Positions 37,321 through 45,944 of a stretch of 64,000 bases of DNA are shown one piece after another (within the stretch, counting starts at the first letter, position 1; each line of letters starts with the position of its first letter). Under the pieces are notes generated by a model. That model was not told where the DNA came from, searched no databases, and saw nothing but the letters and a program-made list of their open reading frames with translations. The stretch is taken from the NCBI RefSeq assembly GCF_014201335.1, contig NZ_JACHEB010000001.1, forward strand, positions 434,001 through 498,000, written 5' to 3'. This stretch comes from Tunturiibacter gelidiferens. GTDB taxonomy: Bacteria > Acidobacteriota > Terriglobia > Terriglobales > Acidobacteriaceae. Made by a program: the position numbers and the translations under genes.

Positions 37321-37459
37321 GCAATCGCTGAAGACTCACCTCACTCGCTGGCGCTCCAGGTCGGTCGGACCGCGCCATTTCACGCAGTATAGCCCCTTAG
37401 CCGCTCCAGCCACAAACAATTCTGCACCAAAAAAGATGCGCCTGTGCTACACCTAGCCC

Positions 37460-38062
37460 ATGTTGAGAGTGATCACCTGGTGCGCCAAATGCCTGTTTCT
37501 GTACTGTCTCGTCGCCTTTGCCGCAATTCGGCTCTGGCCGATTTCGATGGCATATATATATCAACTGGCGGCCAGTATGCACTGGACAAACCTGAATCGT
37601 ATTAGCTACGTCCTGAGTTACTTTTTGCCGATGTTTGCAGTCGCTGGATTTCTCCTTGGCCTGGTTCCCTTCGGCAGACTGTCCGAAGCCGTTAGAGACC
37701 TCCGTCGATCGCTCTCTAACTCCCCATCGACCGAAATCCTATCGGATTCCGATGCGGTGCCGCCCATCCTGTGGGCGTGGCTGCCTGTCACTCTCGCCTT
37801 CCTGATCCGCTTTGTAAGTTGGCGGTCTAGAACGTCAAGCGTCTTCGACGCACATCGATCAACCGGCCGTTTAGAACGCTTCTTCGGCCCTCTCTATGGA
37901 CAAAATCCCAACCTGCTCGATGACAAGTGGATCACCGACCGCTTCCTCTTCACCGGCCCAATGCTCTTCCTCATGGCCTGTGCCCTCGCCGCCCTCATCC
38001 GCTACAAACTCACAGCCCCGCGCAAATCGCTTCAAGAACCGTTCACCACCGACTCAGAGTGA
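37460..38062 (+). CDS. Integral membrane protein of unknown function, 200 residues
   Basis: Four hydrophobic segments: about 5-30 (FLYCLVAFAAIRLWPISMAY), 46-70 (YFLPMFAVAGFLLGLVPFG), 101-119 (PPILWAWLPVTLAFLIRFVS) and 160-183 (FLFTGPMLFLMACALAALI). Cytoplasmic or periplasmic loops hold a Ser/Arg-rich stretch. No family is recognised and no Shine-Dalgarno precedes the ATG. Divergent from comF, with about 140 bp between starts; the GH172 gene follows 33 bp downstream. Confidence 0.72.
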   Translation: MLRVITWCAKCLFLYCLVAFAAIRLWPISMAYIYQLAASMHWTNLNRISYVLSYFLPMFAVAGFLLGLVPFGRLSEAVRDLRRSLSNSPSTEILSDSDAVPPILWAWLPVTLAFLIRFVSWRSRTSSVFDAHRSTGRLERFFGPLYGQNPNLLDDKWITDRFLFTGPMLFLMACALAALIRYKLTAPRKSLQEPFTTDSE

Positions 38063-38095
38063 TACCTTGGAAAACACTTCTAAGCAGGCCTCCTG

Positions 38096-39241
38096 ATGCA
38101 TCGACACAAAATCCTGATATCGATCCTCGCGCTCATCTCCTCAGCTGCACTCGCGCAGTTGCCGGCAGGTATGCCAGATCCAACGCGCCAACAGACCTAT
38201 ACTCTCCACCGCTCCTCAAGCCGAGAGTCTACCGGCGCCAACGCCGACGCGCGCACTGTCACTCCCGGCCAAACCCTCACTGTTCTCGATGTCGACGGCC
38301 CCGGCATGATCTCGCACATCTGGTTCACCCTCGACGATCCAGAGCCCTATGCCCTAAAACGCATAGTCCTTCGGATGTACTGGGATGGAGAAACCACACC
38401 CAGTGTTGAAACTCCCATCGGCGACTTCTTCGGCCTCGGCAACGGAATCTATTACCACTGGGAGTCACTCATGCTCTCAGCCGGCGCCGACAAAGCGCTC
38501 AACAGCTACTTCCCCATGCCTTACGCTCATCATGCCCGCATCACGATTACCGATGAAGGCAAACTGCCTCTGAACCACCTCTACTGGAACATCGACTATC
38601 GCGTAAACGCCCAGCCTCTCACCGACGACACTCTCTACTTCCACGCCGAGTACCGTCAGGCACAACCCAACAAAGGCTGGACCGGAGATTGGTACGAGAA
38701 TGGAGACCCGATCGTAAACTACCACCGCAACCTCGACGGCAAAGACAACTATGAATGGTTCGAAGCCAAAGGCCACGGCCAGTTTGTCGGCGTCACCTTC
38801 TCAATCCTCCAGAATCAGGACGGCTGGTGGGGCGAAGGCAACGACATGTTTCAGATCGACGGCGACACCCCAACCATCGTAGGCACAGGCGGAGAAGATT
38901 ACTTCCTTGGCGCCTGGGCCTACGGCAGTGCACAAGACTACTTACTTCATGGTGCACCCGTCGTCGGCAAGGAGCTCGCTGGCGAGCGCTCCAGCATGTA
39001 TCGCTTCCACTTCGACTCACCCATTCCCTTTACCAAATCCATGCGTGCAAGCATCGAGCACGGCCACGCCAATCATCGCTCCGACAACTTCTACTCGGTC
39101 GCCTACTGGTATCAGGCCGAACCGCATCTGCCCTTCCCGCCTCTCCCAAATGTCGACGAACGAATCCCGACCCTGCAGTTCGTAGGGGGACCCGGCAATG
39201 CCAAAGGCCCTTACGATCCCAACAGTCTGCATCCACGCTGA
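38096..39241 (+). CDS. GH172 (DUF2961) family exported protein
   Basis: Protein of 381 residues with a signal peptide (ILISILALISSAALAQ). It then has STGANADARTVTPGQTLTVL, DVDGPGMISHIWFTLDDPEP, FFGLGNGIYYHWESLMLS and the C-terminal VGTGGEDYFLGAWAYGSAQD. These blocks are typical of the DUF2961 jelly-roll proteins now classed as GH172, some of which act on fructofuranose or arabinofuranose residues. The acidic residues in the EDYF block could be catalytic. Probably periplasmic or secreted. Adjacent genes give no pathway. Confidence 0.88.
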   Translation: MHRHKILISILALISSAALAQLPAGMPDPTRQQTYTLHRSSSRESTGANADARTVTPGQTLTVLDVDGPGMISHIWFTLDDPEPYALKRIVLRMYWDGETTPSVETPIGDFFGLGNGIYYHWESLMLSAGADKALNSYFPMPYAHHARITITDEGKLPLNHLYWNIDYRVNAQPLTDDTLYFHAEYRQAQPNKGWTGDWYENGDPIVNYHRNLDGKDNYEWFEAKGHGQFVGVTFSILQNQDGWWGEGNDMFQIDGDTPTIVGTGGEDYFLGAWAYGSAQDYLLHGAPVVGKELAGERSSMYRFHFDSPIPFTKSMRASIEHGHANHRSDNFYSVAYWYQAEPHLPFPPLPNVDERIPTLQFVGGPGNAKGPYDPNSLHPR

Positions 39242-39328
39242 CAGGACTCGTAGACTGACCCCACATCCCCGCTGATACACTCCATCGAAGCCGAAACAAA
39301 GCTCGACCGAAGCGGGAGACGTACCATC

Positions 39329-41698
39329 ATGGCAACATCCACACCCACCAAACCAACCTTCAAATCCTTTGTCCCTGCCACCGAAACGCGCCCCGAACTA
39401 TCCGCGAGAGCGTTAATCCTCGGCGCAATCTTCGGCGTCCTCTTCGGTGCCGTCACCGTCTATGTAGGTCTCCGTGCTGGTCTCACGGTCGCCGCGTCCA
39501 TTCCAATCTCGGTTCTTTCCATCTCTATCCTGCGAGCCTTCGGCAAAGCCAGCATCCTCGAAAACAACATCGTTCAAAGCACCGGCAACGCTGGCCAATC
39601 CATCGCGTCCGGTGTCATCTTCACACTTCCCGCTCTCATCTTCCTCGGCTTCGATCTCGAAGCCTCCCGCATCTTCGCGCTCGCTCTCTTCGGCGGATGG
39701 CTCGGCGTTCTCTTCATGATCCCCCTTCGCCGCCAGCTCATCGTCGAAGAGCACGACAATCTCATCTACCCTGAAGGCACCGCATGTGCCGACGTCCTTA
39801 TCGCTGGCGAACGCGGCGGCTCATTCGCCTCACGCGTCTTCCTTGGTCTCGGCCTCGGCGGTCTCTACACTCTCTTCCAGAATGACAACCTCTTCGCCCT
39901 CTGGCCCAGCCAGCCCGACTATCAGCCCGATCTCGGCACCCAACATCTCCTCAAAGGTTCTGCCATCCGCGCCGACTGTACCCCCGAGTATCTCGGCGTC
40001 GGCTACATCATCGGCATTCGCGTCGCCGCCATCATGCTCGCAGGTGGAGTCTTCTCTTGGCTCGTTCTCATGCCTGCGATCTACTTCTTTGGCTCACACC
40101 TCTCCAGCCCGCTCTATCCCGGTACGGTCCTCATCACGCAGATGTCGCCATCCGACCTCTGGCGAACCTACGTCCGTCCGATGGGTGCCGGTGGAGTCGC
40201 GGCCGCTGGCCTTATCACCCTCCTCCGCACCCTACCCACTATTGTTGGTGCACTCACTCAAGGCTTCAAGAAGACAGGCTCGGGAAAATCGGCGGCAGCA
40301 CAACCTTCCCGCACAGAACATGACCTCCCACCAATAGTCGTCTTCGGAGGCTCCCTCCTCCTCATCGTCCTGATGGTTCTCTTCCTAGAATTCAAACCCA
40401 TCCCCGGAGCCCAGGTTGGTCTCTTCGCCAACATCGCCGCCGCTCTCCTCGTCGTCGTCTTCGGCTTTCTCTTCGTCACAGTCAGCGCGCGAATCGTGGG
40501 CATAGTCGGCTCGTCCGCCTCGCCAGTCTCGGGCATGACCATCGCAACCCTCATGGCCACTGCCGCTATCTTCCTTGTCAAAGGCTGGACAGCACCTGCA
40601 TTCGGAGCACTCGCCATAACCATTGGCGGAGTTGTCTGCATCGCAGCTTCAAACGCAGGCGACACCTCGCAAGACCTCAAAACCGGCTACCTCATCGGCG
40701 CAACTCCATGGAAGCAGCAGATCGCCATCATGATCGGCGTCATCGTCTCCATCTTCTCCATCGGCGCCACTCTCAACGCGATGAACAAAGGTCTCGAAAC
40801 TTTTCAACGCCTCCCGAAACCAATCGTCTTTTCTCTCGACAAGCTCCCTGACGGGGTTCAGAACAACGGCCACTTCACTGGCAACGACAGAATCACTCTC
40901 ACCTCTCACACACCTGACCACGCCAAAGAAGAGCTCTCCAATGCACGCCAGTACGTGCTGTTGAATGCCATCGGATCAACCACGCTCGATGACGGCAAAT
41001 ATCTCTATAACCCATCGACCGGAGAGATCGAGGTCCAGTGGATTCAGGGCATCGGAAGTGAAAAAGCAGCGGCCCCGCAAGGCCGTCTGATGGCCACTGT
41101 CATTAATGGAATTCTCAGCAGAAAACTTCCCTGGGCCCTCGTTCTGCTGGGTGTCGCGATCGTTGTTGTTGTTGAACTTCTTGGTGTCCGGTCACTCACC
41201 TTCGCTGTAGGAGCCTACCTCAGCATCGCCACAACTCTCGCCATCTTCGTAGGGGGCGTTATGCGCTGGATGGTCGATCGTGCAATGCTTCGACACGCAA
41301 CGGAAAAAGCTCGGCTTGAACATGACGCTTCCCTGGCACTGTGGCACTCCGACCGCGAAACCTGGCTCGCGCAACATCCTGACTTCGATCCCACTGACCC
41401 CACGCACGCCGACCCCAACGGCCTGCCCCTGCCCAACACCATCACCGCGCGTGATGTCACCATCGAGTCCGAAGTCTCCCCCGGCTCCCTCTACGCCTCC
41501 GGACTTATCGCAGCCGGTGGCATCGTCGGCTTGCTAGGCGTCTGCGTCAAGCTCTACGAAGCCGCCACCGATCGTTCCATTCCGCGGTTCAGTGAACACA
41601 ACCCTCTCCACCACGATCCGGTGAGCGTCGTCATGTTCGCCCTGCTGGCGTTTTCGCTTTACTATTTCGCTAGAAAACCCCTCAACACCGAGGGTTGA
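39329..41698 (+). CDS. OPT family oligopeptide transporter
   Basis: Inner-membrane transporter of 789 residues, about 14-16 membrane segments. Family features: FGAVTVYVGLRAGLTVAASI, NNIVQSTGNAGQSIASGVIF, LIYPEGTACADVL and the central GVGYIIGIRVAAIMLAGGVF. It probably imports peptides or peptide-like metal chelates by proton symport. A soluble loop at about 500-580 is unusual-looking. GGGAGA precedes the ATG by about ten bases. Last in a plus-strand run after the GH172 gene (87 bp gap). Confidence 0.93.
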   Translation: MATSTPTKPTFKSFVPATETRPELSARALILGAIFGVLFGAVTVYVGLRAGLTVAASIPISVLSISILRAFGKASILENNIVQSTGNAGQSIASGVIFTLPALIFLGFDLEASRIFALALFGGWLGVLFMIPLRRQLIVEEHDNLIYPEGTACADVLIAGERGGSFASRVFLGLGLGGLYTLFQNDNLFALWPSQPDYQPDLGTQHLLKGSAIRADCTPEYLGVGYIIGIRVAAIMLAGGVFSWLVLMPAIYFFGSHLSSPLYPGTVLITQMSPSDLWRTYVRPMGAGGVAAAGLITLLRTLPTIVGALTQGFKKTGSGKSAAAQPSRTEHDLPPIVVFGGSLLLIVLMVLFLEFKPIPGAQVGLFANIAAALLVVVFGFLFVTVSARIVGIVGSSASPVSGMTIATLMATAAIFLVKGWTAPAFGALAITIGGVVCIAASNAGDTSQDLKTGYLIGATPWKQQIAIMIGVIVSIFSIGATLNAMNKGLETFQRLPKPIVFSLDKLPDGVQNNGHFTGNDRITLTSHTPDHAKEELSNARQYVLLNAIGSTTLDDGKYLYNPSTGEIEVQWIQGIGSEKAAAPQGRLMATVINGILSRKLPWALVLLGVAIVVVVELLGVRSLTFAVGAYLSIATTLAIFVGGVMRWMVDRAMLRHATEKARLEHDASLALWHSDRETWLAQHPDFDPTDPTHADPNGLPLPNTITARDVTIESEVSPGSLYASGLIAAGGIVGLLGVCVKLYEAATDRSIPRFSEHNPLHHDPVSVVMFALLAFSLYYFARKPLNTEG

Positions 41699-41995
41699 TT
41701 TTGGTATTTTGTGCGAAAAAAAGCCTGCGTGGTGGAAGGTGGGTTTTTGCAGGGGTTTTTGCGTTTTTGGGGTGTTTTGTGGATGGTAAATCATGGTGAG
41801 GTTGTGGTGTTTTGCGTGGCTAGCGTGGTGTTTTAGCCGTCACTTTTTCAGGCTTGAAAAATACGCCAACTTTTCGAACTTTATTTTTTTGCCGGGCGCC
41901 ATCAGATGTATCTTTTCCGTATTCAAGAAGGAAGTCGGAGTAGTTGATGGATTTTCGATGACTCGGGTTATTACGATCGGATGAGGAGATTTTGG
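41699..41995. other. Strongly G/T-skewed intergenic DNA
   Basis: Nearly 300 bp with no supported gene. The part at about 41725-41835 has almost no C on the plus strand and repeats GTTTTTG, GTGTTTT and GTGGTG words. It may be a conserved acidobacterial intergenic element. The last 25 bp before 41996 contain the GAGGAG ribosome-binding site of the next gene. Confidence 0.6.
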
Positions 41996-42466
41996 ATGAG
42001 TCATGTGCTGGTTGTCTTTCAGGCCGATACGGAACAGACCGAACAGTTGGCGCTCGCTGTCGGCGTGGGCGCTGTGGAGTCGGAGGCGGGCATTCGATTG
42101 CGACGTCTGAGGACGCCTGGTGCGGTTGAGGTTGGGCACAAGGGCTACGGAACGCTGAGGGAGGCGGATCTGCTCTGGGCCGATACCGTTGTCGTTGGGC
42201 TGGAGGATGAAAGGGCAGGAACGGAGGAATTGGATGGGTTCCGTGTGATCCTGAAAGAGATAGATCCGACCCAAATGAAGGGGAAGAGGGCCTGGACGTT
42301 TGGTGCGGCGGGTATTGCTTCGGGAAAGACAGAGGCCCAGAGGATTGTAGAGGAGTCTTTGCTGGCGGTTGGAATAACACCTTTGCCTTCAGTGGCCTCC
42401 GATGCGAGCGATGCCACGGAGCGAATGAAAGATGTTGGACGCCAGCTTGGACGGGAGCAGATTTGA
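41996..42466 (+). CDS. Flavodoxin-like (WrbA-related) protein, degenerate
   Basis: Protein of 156 residues with an alternating strand-helix pattern: SHVLVVFQADTEQTEQLALA resembles the flavodoxin P-loop STTGNTEKLA but lacks several Ser/Thr, ADLLWADTVVVGLEDERAG fits the second flavin loop, and KGKRAWTFGAAGIASGKTEA the third. I suggest a flavodoxin fold that may no longer bind FMN. GAGGAG lies 7 bases before the ATG at 41996. Convergent with the neighbour at 42474. Confidence 0.62.
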   Translation: MSHVLVVFQADTEQTEQLALAVGVGAVESEAGIRLRRLRTPGAVEVGHKGYGTLREADLLWADTVVVGLEDERAGTEELDGFRVILKEIDPTQMKGKRAWTFGAAGIASGKTEAQRIVEESLLAVGITPLPSVASDASDATERMKDVGRQLGREQI

Positions 42467-42473
42467 GGGCTGG

Positions 42474-43115
42474 CTAAGGTTTCGTGGGTGGGAGCAACCT
42501 GACAACTTGTGTCCCCTCTGGAATTGACGCTGGAACCAGGATGGCGCGGGTCATACTGCCGCGCAGCATATCGATTTGCCTGGTGTAATCCGAGTCGGGG
42601 GCGAGATCGATTCCATAGACCGTGAAGGTCTGAAACCCTGGCGATTGAACACTTAGCGAATAGGTGCCAGCGGGAAGTTGGCGGAACTCGTAACTTCCCT
42701 TGCAGTTGGTGCGCGTTCGGAAGATAGCCTCCGTCGTCTGGTTGGTGAGGACAACTTTGGCTCCATTGATCGTTGAGCCCTCTGGGCTGTTGACCGTTCC
42801 CCGGATGGATGGGGAGAGATTCTGTGCGCTTGTGGACGAGGGAGCGCCGAGGGAAAGGAGGAACGCCAAAGTTGGGAGACCCAAGATGATCCCCAGGTTG
42901 TGCCGTCTTTTGATTGTCGGGGAGGGGATCGACACGAGGATCGCGAGAGTCAGGCAGAGGCGATAGAGAGACGTGTGAACGGAGTGCGAGGAAGCAAGGT
43001 GAGGTACCACGGATCCTACTGCAGCACTGCGGAAGGACAAGAAGAGAGCACACCAAGGCAAGGATGGGATCAACGGTAGCAGCAGGGCCGACGACAGAAT
43101 AAGGAGTATGGGCAT
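42474..43115 (-). CDS. Exported protein with carboxypeptidase-regulatory-like domain
   Basis: The C-terminal 110 residues form a carboxypeptidase regulatory-like (CarboxypepD_reg) beta-sandwich: SIRGTVNSPEGSTINGAKVV, LTNQTTEAIFRTRTNCKGSY and EFRQLPAGTYSLSVQSPGFQ. Such domains often precede TonB-dependent receptors, but here the protein ends about 50 residues later without a barrel. The N-terminal hydrophobic stretch (LGIILGLPTLAFLLSLG) is likely a signal peptide. The start is uncertain; MPILLIL at 43115 is a guess, and a start close to NLGIILGL is possible. Role unknown. Confidence 0.65.
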   Translation of the reverse strand: MPILLILSSALLLPLIPSLPWCALFLSFRSAAVGSVVPHLASSHSVHTSLYRLCLTLAILVSIPSPTIKRRHNLGIILGLPTLAFLLSLGAPSSTSAQNLSPSIRGTVNSPEGSTINGAKVVLTNQTTEAIFRTRTNCKGSYEFRQLPAGTYSLSVQSPGFQTFTVYGIDLAPDSDYTRQIDMLRGSMTRAILVPASIPEGTQVVRLLPPTKP

Positions 43116-43390
43116 CGGCAAAGCAAGCAGCGACAGAAACGGTGAATGCAACGGCGAGCCTCCTGGCGGGCTCAGGGAGTGCCTGAGACTACCGCCGTAG
43201 ATAGATCTTTGAGTGACGCTACTGGCCGCCCGGCCTAATTCCAATGGCCACCCTAAAGAACCTTCATATAGCCACCGCAGATCCTCGAATCTGCGCTCTC
43301 GGGCCAAGCGGGTACCACGAGCTGCAAAAAAGAGGAAATTCAGATGATTGAAAAACAAAGGGATAGGGAAGGGCTGAAGGTTTTGAATCT
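43116..43390. other. Intergenic region upstream of the MarR gene
   Basis: About 275 bp without a supported gene, including the possible promoter of the minus-strand gene and of marR. The operator palindrome follows at 43391. Confidence 0.4.
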
Positions 43391-43408
43391 TATCTCGATA
43401 TCGAGATA
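43391..43408. promoter_or_regulatory. Perfect 18-bp palindromic MarR-type operator candidate
   Basis: TATCTCGATATCGAGATA reads the same on both strands. It lies 32 bp before the marR ATG, and an ATCTCGA-type half-site is typical of MarR operators. It probably mediates autorepression. Confidence 0.75.
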
Positions 43409-43439
43409 TCTTATGTCGTAGGAGTTTGGGGAGGCTGAG

Positions 43440-43910
43440 ATGGCAGATGAGCAGAATATAGTTTCGGCGCCCCGGCTCTGGTTGGTTCTGGCTCGGGCCT
43501 ACGGTTCGATGGTGGATTTCATTGAGCGTTCCATCAACGCGCAGGGACTGGGAATCAGCGACTTCATGGTGCTGGAGGTTTTGCTGCACAAGGGGCCGCT
43601 GACGATCTCGGTGATCGGGGAGAAGGTGCTGTTGGCCAGCGCTTCGATGACTTCGGCGATCGACCGGTTAGAAAAGCGGGGGCTGGTGCTGCGGAGAAGC
43701 TGCAACTCGGACCGGCGGATTCGGCTGGTAGAGCTAACGACCGAGGGTACGGGCTTTATTGAAGAGATCTATGCGCGACATGAGAAGGATCTGCAGTTTG
43801 TGATGGCCGGGCTTACCGACGACGAACGCAAGACGATGTACGAGGGTTTGAAGAAGATCGGGCTGGCTGCGAAGGTGGCGGTTCCGACAGAGAAGTGCAA
43901 GACGGCTTGA
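43440..43910 (+). CDS. MarR family transcriptional regulator
   Basis: Repressor of 156 residues with a winged HTH at about 36-100: SDFMVLEVLLHKGPLTISVI, GEKVLLASASMTSAIDRLEK and RGLVLRRSCNSDRRIRLVEL. Helices at both ends form the dimer interface. GGGGAGG precedes the ATG. A perfect palindrome lies 32 bp upstream, so autoregulation is likely. The pirin gene follows 71 bp downstream and the YceI gene beyond it, giving a plausible regulon responding to phenolic or oxidative signals. Confidence 0.93.
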   Translation: MADEQNIVSAPRLWLVLARAYGSMVDFIERSINAQGLGISDFMVLEVLLHKGPLTISVIGEKVLLASASMTSAIDRLEKRGLVLRRSCNSDRRIRLVELTTEGTGFIEEIYARHEKDLQFVMAGLTDDERKTMYEGLKKIGLAAKVAVPTEKCKTA

Positions 43911-43981
43911 CGCAACAAGTTTCCATGCAAGACACGCGGCCCTAAGTAATGAGCCGGTGAGGCAGTAAGAGAGGACGCATT

Positions 43982-44686
43982 ATGTTGACTGTTCGCAAGA
44001 GTAACGAGAGAGGCCATGCCGACCATGGATGGCTGGATTCGCACCACACGTTTTCGTTTGCCAACTACCATGACTCGAAGCACATGGGATATCGTTCGCT
44101 GCGCGTGATCAATGAAGACCGTGTGGCGGAAGGGCGCGGATTTGGAGCGCATGCGCATCGCGACATGGAGATTCTGAGCTATGTGCTCAAAGGCAAGCTT
44201 GCCCATAAGGACAGCATGGGTCACGTAGAGGTGTTGGGGCCGAATGAGATTCAGAAGATGTCGGCCGGCAGCGGCGTGGTGCATAGCGAGTTCAATGGGT
44301 CGGAGACGGAGCCGGTTCACTTTTTGCAGATCTGGATTGAGCCGAAGAGCCGGGGCACGACGCCTAGCTATGAGCAGTTGAAGTTTGAAGCGGAGGAGAA
44401 GCTGGACCGCTTCAAGCTGCTGGCTTCGCCGACGCAGACGGCCGGAGCGGCCACGATCAACCAGGACACGAAGGTGTCGGTTGCGGAGTTGACTCCCGGA
44501 AAACAGATTACCTATCCGCTGGGCGACAAGCGCCATGCGTGGTTGCATGTGATTCACGGAGAGGTGACGGTGAACGGCAAAGCGTTGGAGACGGGCGATG
44601 CTGTCGCAGTCGATGAGGAGCAGACGCTTGAAGTGAGCGCGCAGGGAAAGACGAATAGCGAGATTCTGTTGTTCGATCTTGCCTGA
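43982..44686 (+). CDS. Pirin family protein (YhhW-type)
   Basis: Bicupin of 234 residues. The N-terminal cupin metal site is complete: FGAHAHRDMEILSYVLKGKL (two His) with LVHSEFN-type GVVHSEFNGSETEPVHFLQI (His and Glu). The C-terminal cupin (LHVIHGEVTVNGKALETGDA) lacks the metal ligands, as usual. Relatives include quercetin 2,3-dioxygenase YhhW; the true substrate here is unknown. Immediately downstream of marR and probably regulated by it. Confidence 0.93.
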   Translation: MLTVRKSNERGHADHGWLDSHHTFSFANYHDSKHMGYRSLRVINEDRVAEGRGFGAHAHRDMEILSYVLKGKLAHKDSMGHVEVLGPNEIQKMSAGSGVVHSEFNGSETEPVHFLQIWIEPKSRGTTPSYEQLKFEAEEKLDRFKLLASPTQTAGAATINQDTKVSVAELTPGKQITYPLGDKRHAWLHVIHGEVTVNGKALETGDAVAVDEEQTLEVSAQGKTNSEILLFDLA

Positions 44687-44737
44687 TTACTCTTCGTTTG
44701 TAGAAGCGAGCCTACAAGTTTTTACGTAATTGCAACG

Positions 44738-44768
44738 GTGACCGGCACGTATTTTTTGAGCCGGTCAC
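44738..44768. promoter_or_regulatory. Perfect 9-bp inverted repeat between pirin and YceI genes
   Basis: GTGACCGGC pairs with GCCGGTCAC around a 13-nt loop that contains a T6 run. No T-tract follows, so it is a weak terminator; it could instead be an operator or a processing hairpin ahead of the yceI-like gene. Confidence 0.55.
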
Positions 44769-44819
44769 TATAACGATGACATCTCACAGCAGACCCAAAT
44801 TTTCCGAGGAGAACGACCA

Positions 44820-45398
44820 ATGAACCGTCGCATCTTTACCGCCGCCCTCTCTGCCCTGCTCCTGACCGGAGTCAGCGCGTTCGCCCAGAGCTCGACCTGG
44901 ACGATTGACCCTAACCACTCGCAGGTGAACTTTGCGATCAAGCATCTGCAGGTCAGTACGGTGCGCGGCTCGATTAGCGGCATAACCGGCAACGTGAACT
45001 GGGATGACAAGGACCCGAGTAAATCGAGCGTGGAAGCGACGATCAACACAACGACTCTTACGACCAATAACGAGAAGCGTGACGCTCACCTGAAGTCGCC
45101 TGACTTCTTCAATGTCGAGAAGTTCCCGACGATGACGTTCAAGTCCACCGCAGTGACGGGCGCGCCTGGCAAGCTGCAGGTTGTGGGCGATCTAACGCTG
45201 GCTGGCGTGACCAAGAGCGTGACACTGGATGTGGACGGACCGACGCCTCCGCAGAAGGGTATGGGCGGCAAGCTGGTGACCGGCTTCTCGGCCACCGGGA
45301 AACTGAAGCGCAGCGACTTCAACTTCGGTTCGAAGTTTGGCGAGCCTATGCTTGGCGATGAGGTTCAGTTCACGATCGACGTCGAAGCAGGTAAGTAA
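44820..45398 (+). CDS. YceI family exported lipid-binding protein
   Basis: Periplasmic lipocalin-like beta-barrel of 192 residues. A signal peptide (FTAALSALLLTGVSAFAQ) is followed by STWTIDPNHSQVNFAIKHLQ, SSVEATINTTTLTTNNEKRD, AHLKSPDFFNVEKFPTMTFK and ATGKLKRSDFNFG, the usual YceI motifs. The fold binds isoprenoids, for example polyprenyl or quinone precursors. Third gene of the marR-pirin-yceI group; a strong terminator follows. Confidence 0.95.
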   Translation: MNRRIFTAALSALLLTGVSAFAQSSTWTIDPNHSQVNFAIKHLQVSTVRGSISGITGNVNWDDKDPSKSSVEATINTTTLTTNNEKRDAHLKSPDFFNVEKFPTMTFKSTAVTGAPGKLQVVGDLTLAGVTKSVTLDVDGPTPPQKGMGGKLVTGFSATGKLKRSDFNFGSKFGEPMLGDEVQFTIDVEAGK

Positions 45399-45413
45399 AC
45401 AGTAGTTCGATGG

Positions 45414-45452
45414 CCCTCCCTTTCGCGGAAAATCGCGAAGGGAGGGTTTTTT
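45414..45452 (+). terminator. Strong intrinsic terminator after YceI gene
   Basis: CCCTCCCTTTCGCG pairs with CGCGAAGGGAGGG (one bulged T) around a short A-rich loop, followed by TTTTTT. It lies 15 bp after the yceI stop. Confidence 0.9.
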
Positions 45453-45466
45453 GTCTTGGGGCGGGG

Positions 45467-45880
45467 TTATGAGAGAGTTTCGCGGCTGAGTTGTTCGTTG
45501 CGCTTTTCAATTGCGGCTGAGGCTTCGGGCTTAAGACTGCGGAGGATTTCGAGAAGCTTTGCCGGGTCGAAGGATTCGAGTTGGTGGTCGGCGGCGGGAC
45601 AGCCTTTGAAGCCTGGAGCAGCGATTACGATGATTGGAACCGTCGGTTGAAGAAGTTTGATTTTCTCGGCGACTTCGTCGCAGGTCATGTCGTCGAGGCC
45701 ACCATCGAGCACGACGCCGCTGACGGCCGGGAAACGAGTGAAGAGTTCGAGCGCCTCCTGGCCACTGTAGGCGGTGATGACGTTGAACTTGGCGGTTTCG
45801 ATGACAAGCTTGCGGGTCGAAATACTGCCGGGAAACTCCCGATCGATGACTAGAAAGCAGGGCCTGATCATGGACAGCAT
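45467..45880 (-). CDS. Degenerate response-regulator receiver protein
   Basis: Single CheY-like domain of 137 residues without an output domain. The fold pattern is visible: MIRPCFLVIDREFPG at strand 1, NVITAYSGQEALELFTRFPA at strand 2-helix 2, VSGVVLDGGLDDMTCDEVAE around the phospho-site Asp, and TVPIIVIAAPGFKGCPAADH at strand 4. The acidic pair is reduced to one Asp (VID) and the conserved Lys is not in place, so phosphorylation may not work normally. No kinase is adjacent. An internal ATG at 45871 is an equally likely start. Confidence 0.68.
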   Translation of the reverse strand: MLSMIRPCFLVIDREFPGSISTRKLVIETAKFNVITAYSGQEALELFTRFPAVSGVVLDGGLDDMTCDEVAEKIKLLQPTVPIIVIAAPGFKGCPAADHQLESFDPAKLLEILRSLKPEASAAIEKRNEQLSRETLS

Positions 45881-45944
45881 TAGACACTAAACGGTGACAC
45901 AGCGGAAAGCCGGGTTTGCCATTTTTCCGCTATCTGATTGGAGT

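Noticed and set aside
43116-43589. Long N-terminal extension of the carboxypeptidase-regulatory-like protein
   Set aside because: Covers the marR promoter region and palindrome and is rich in unrelated Leu/Ser sequence; translation from there is unlikely.
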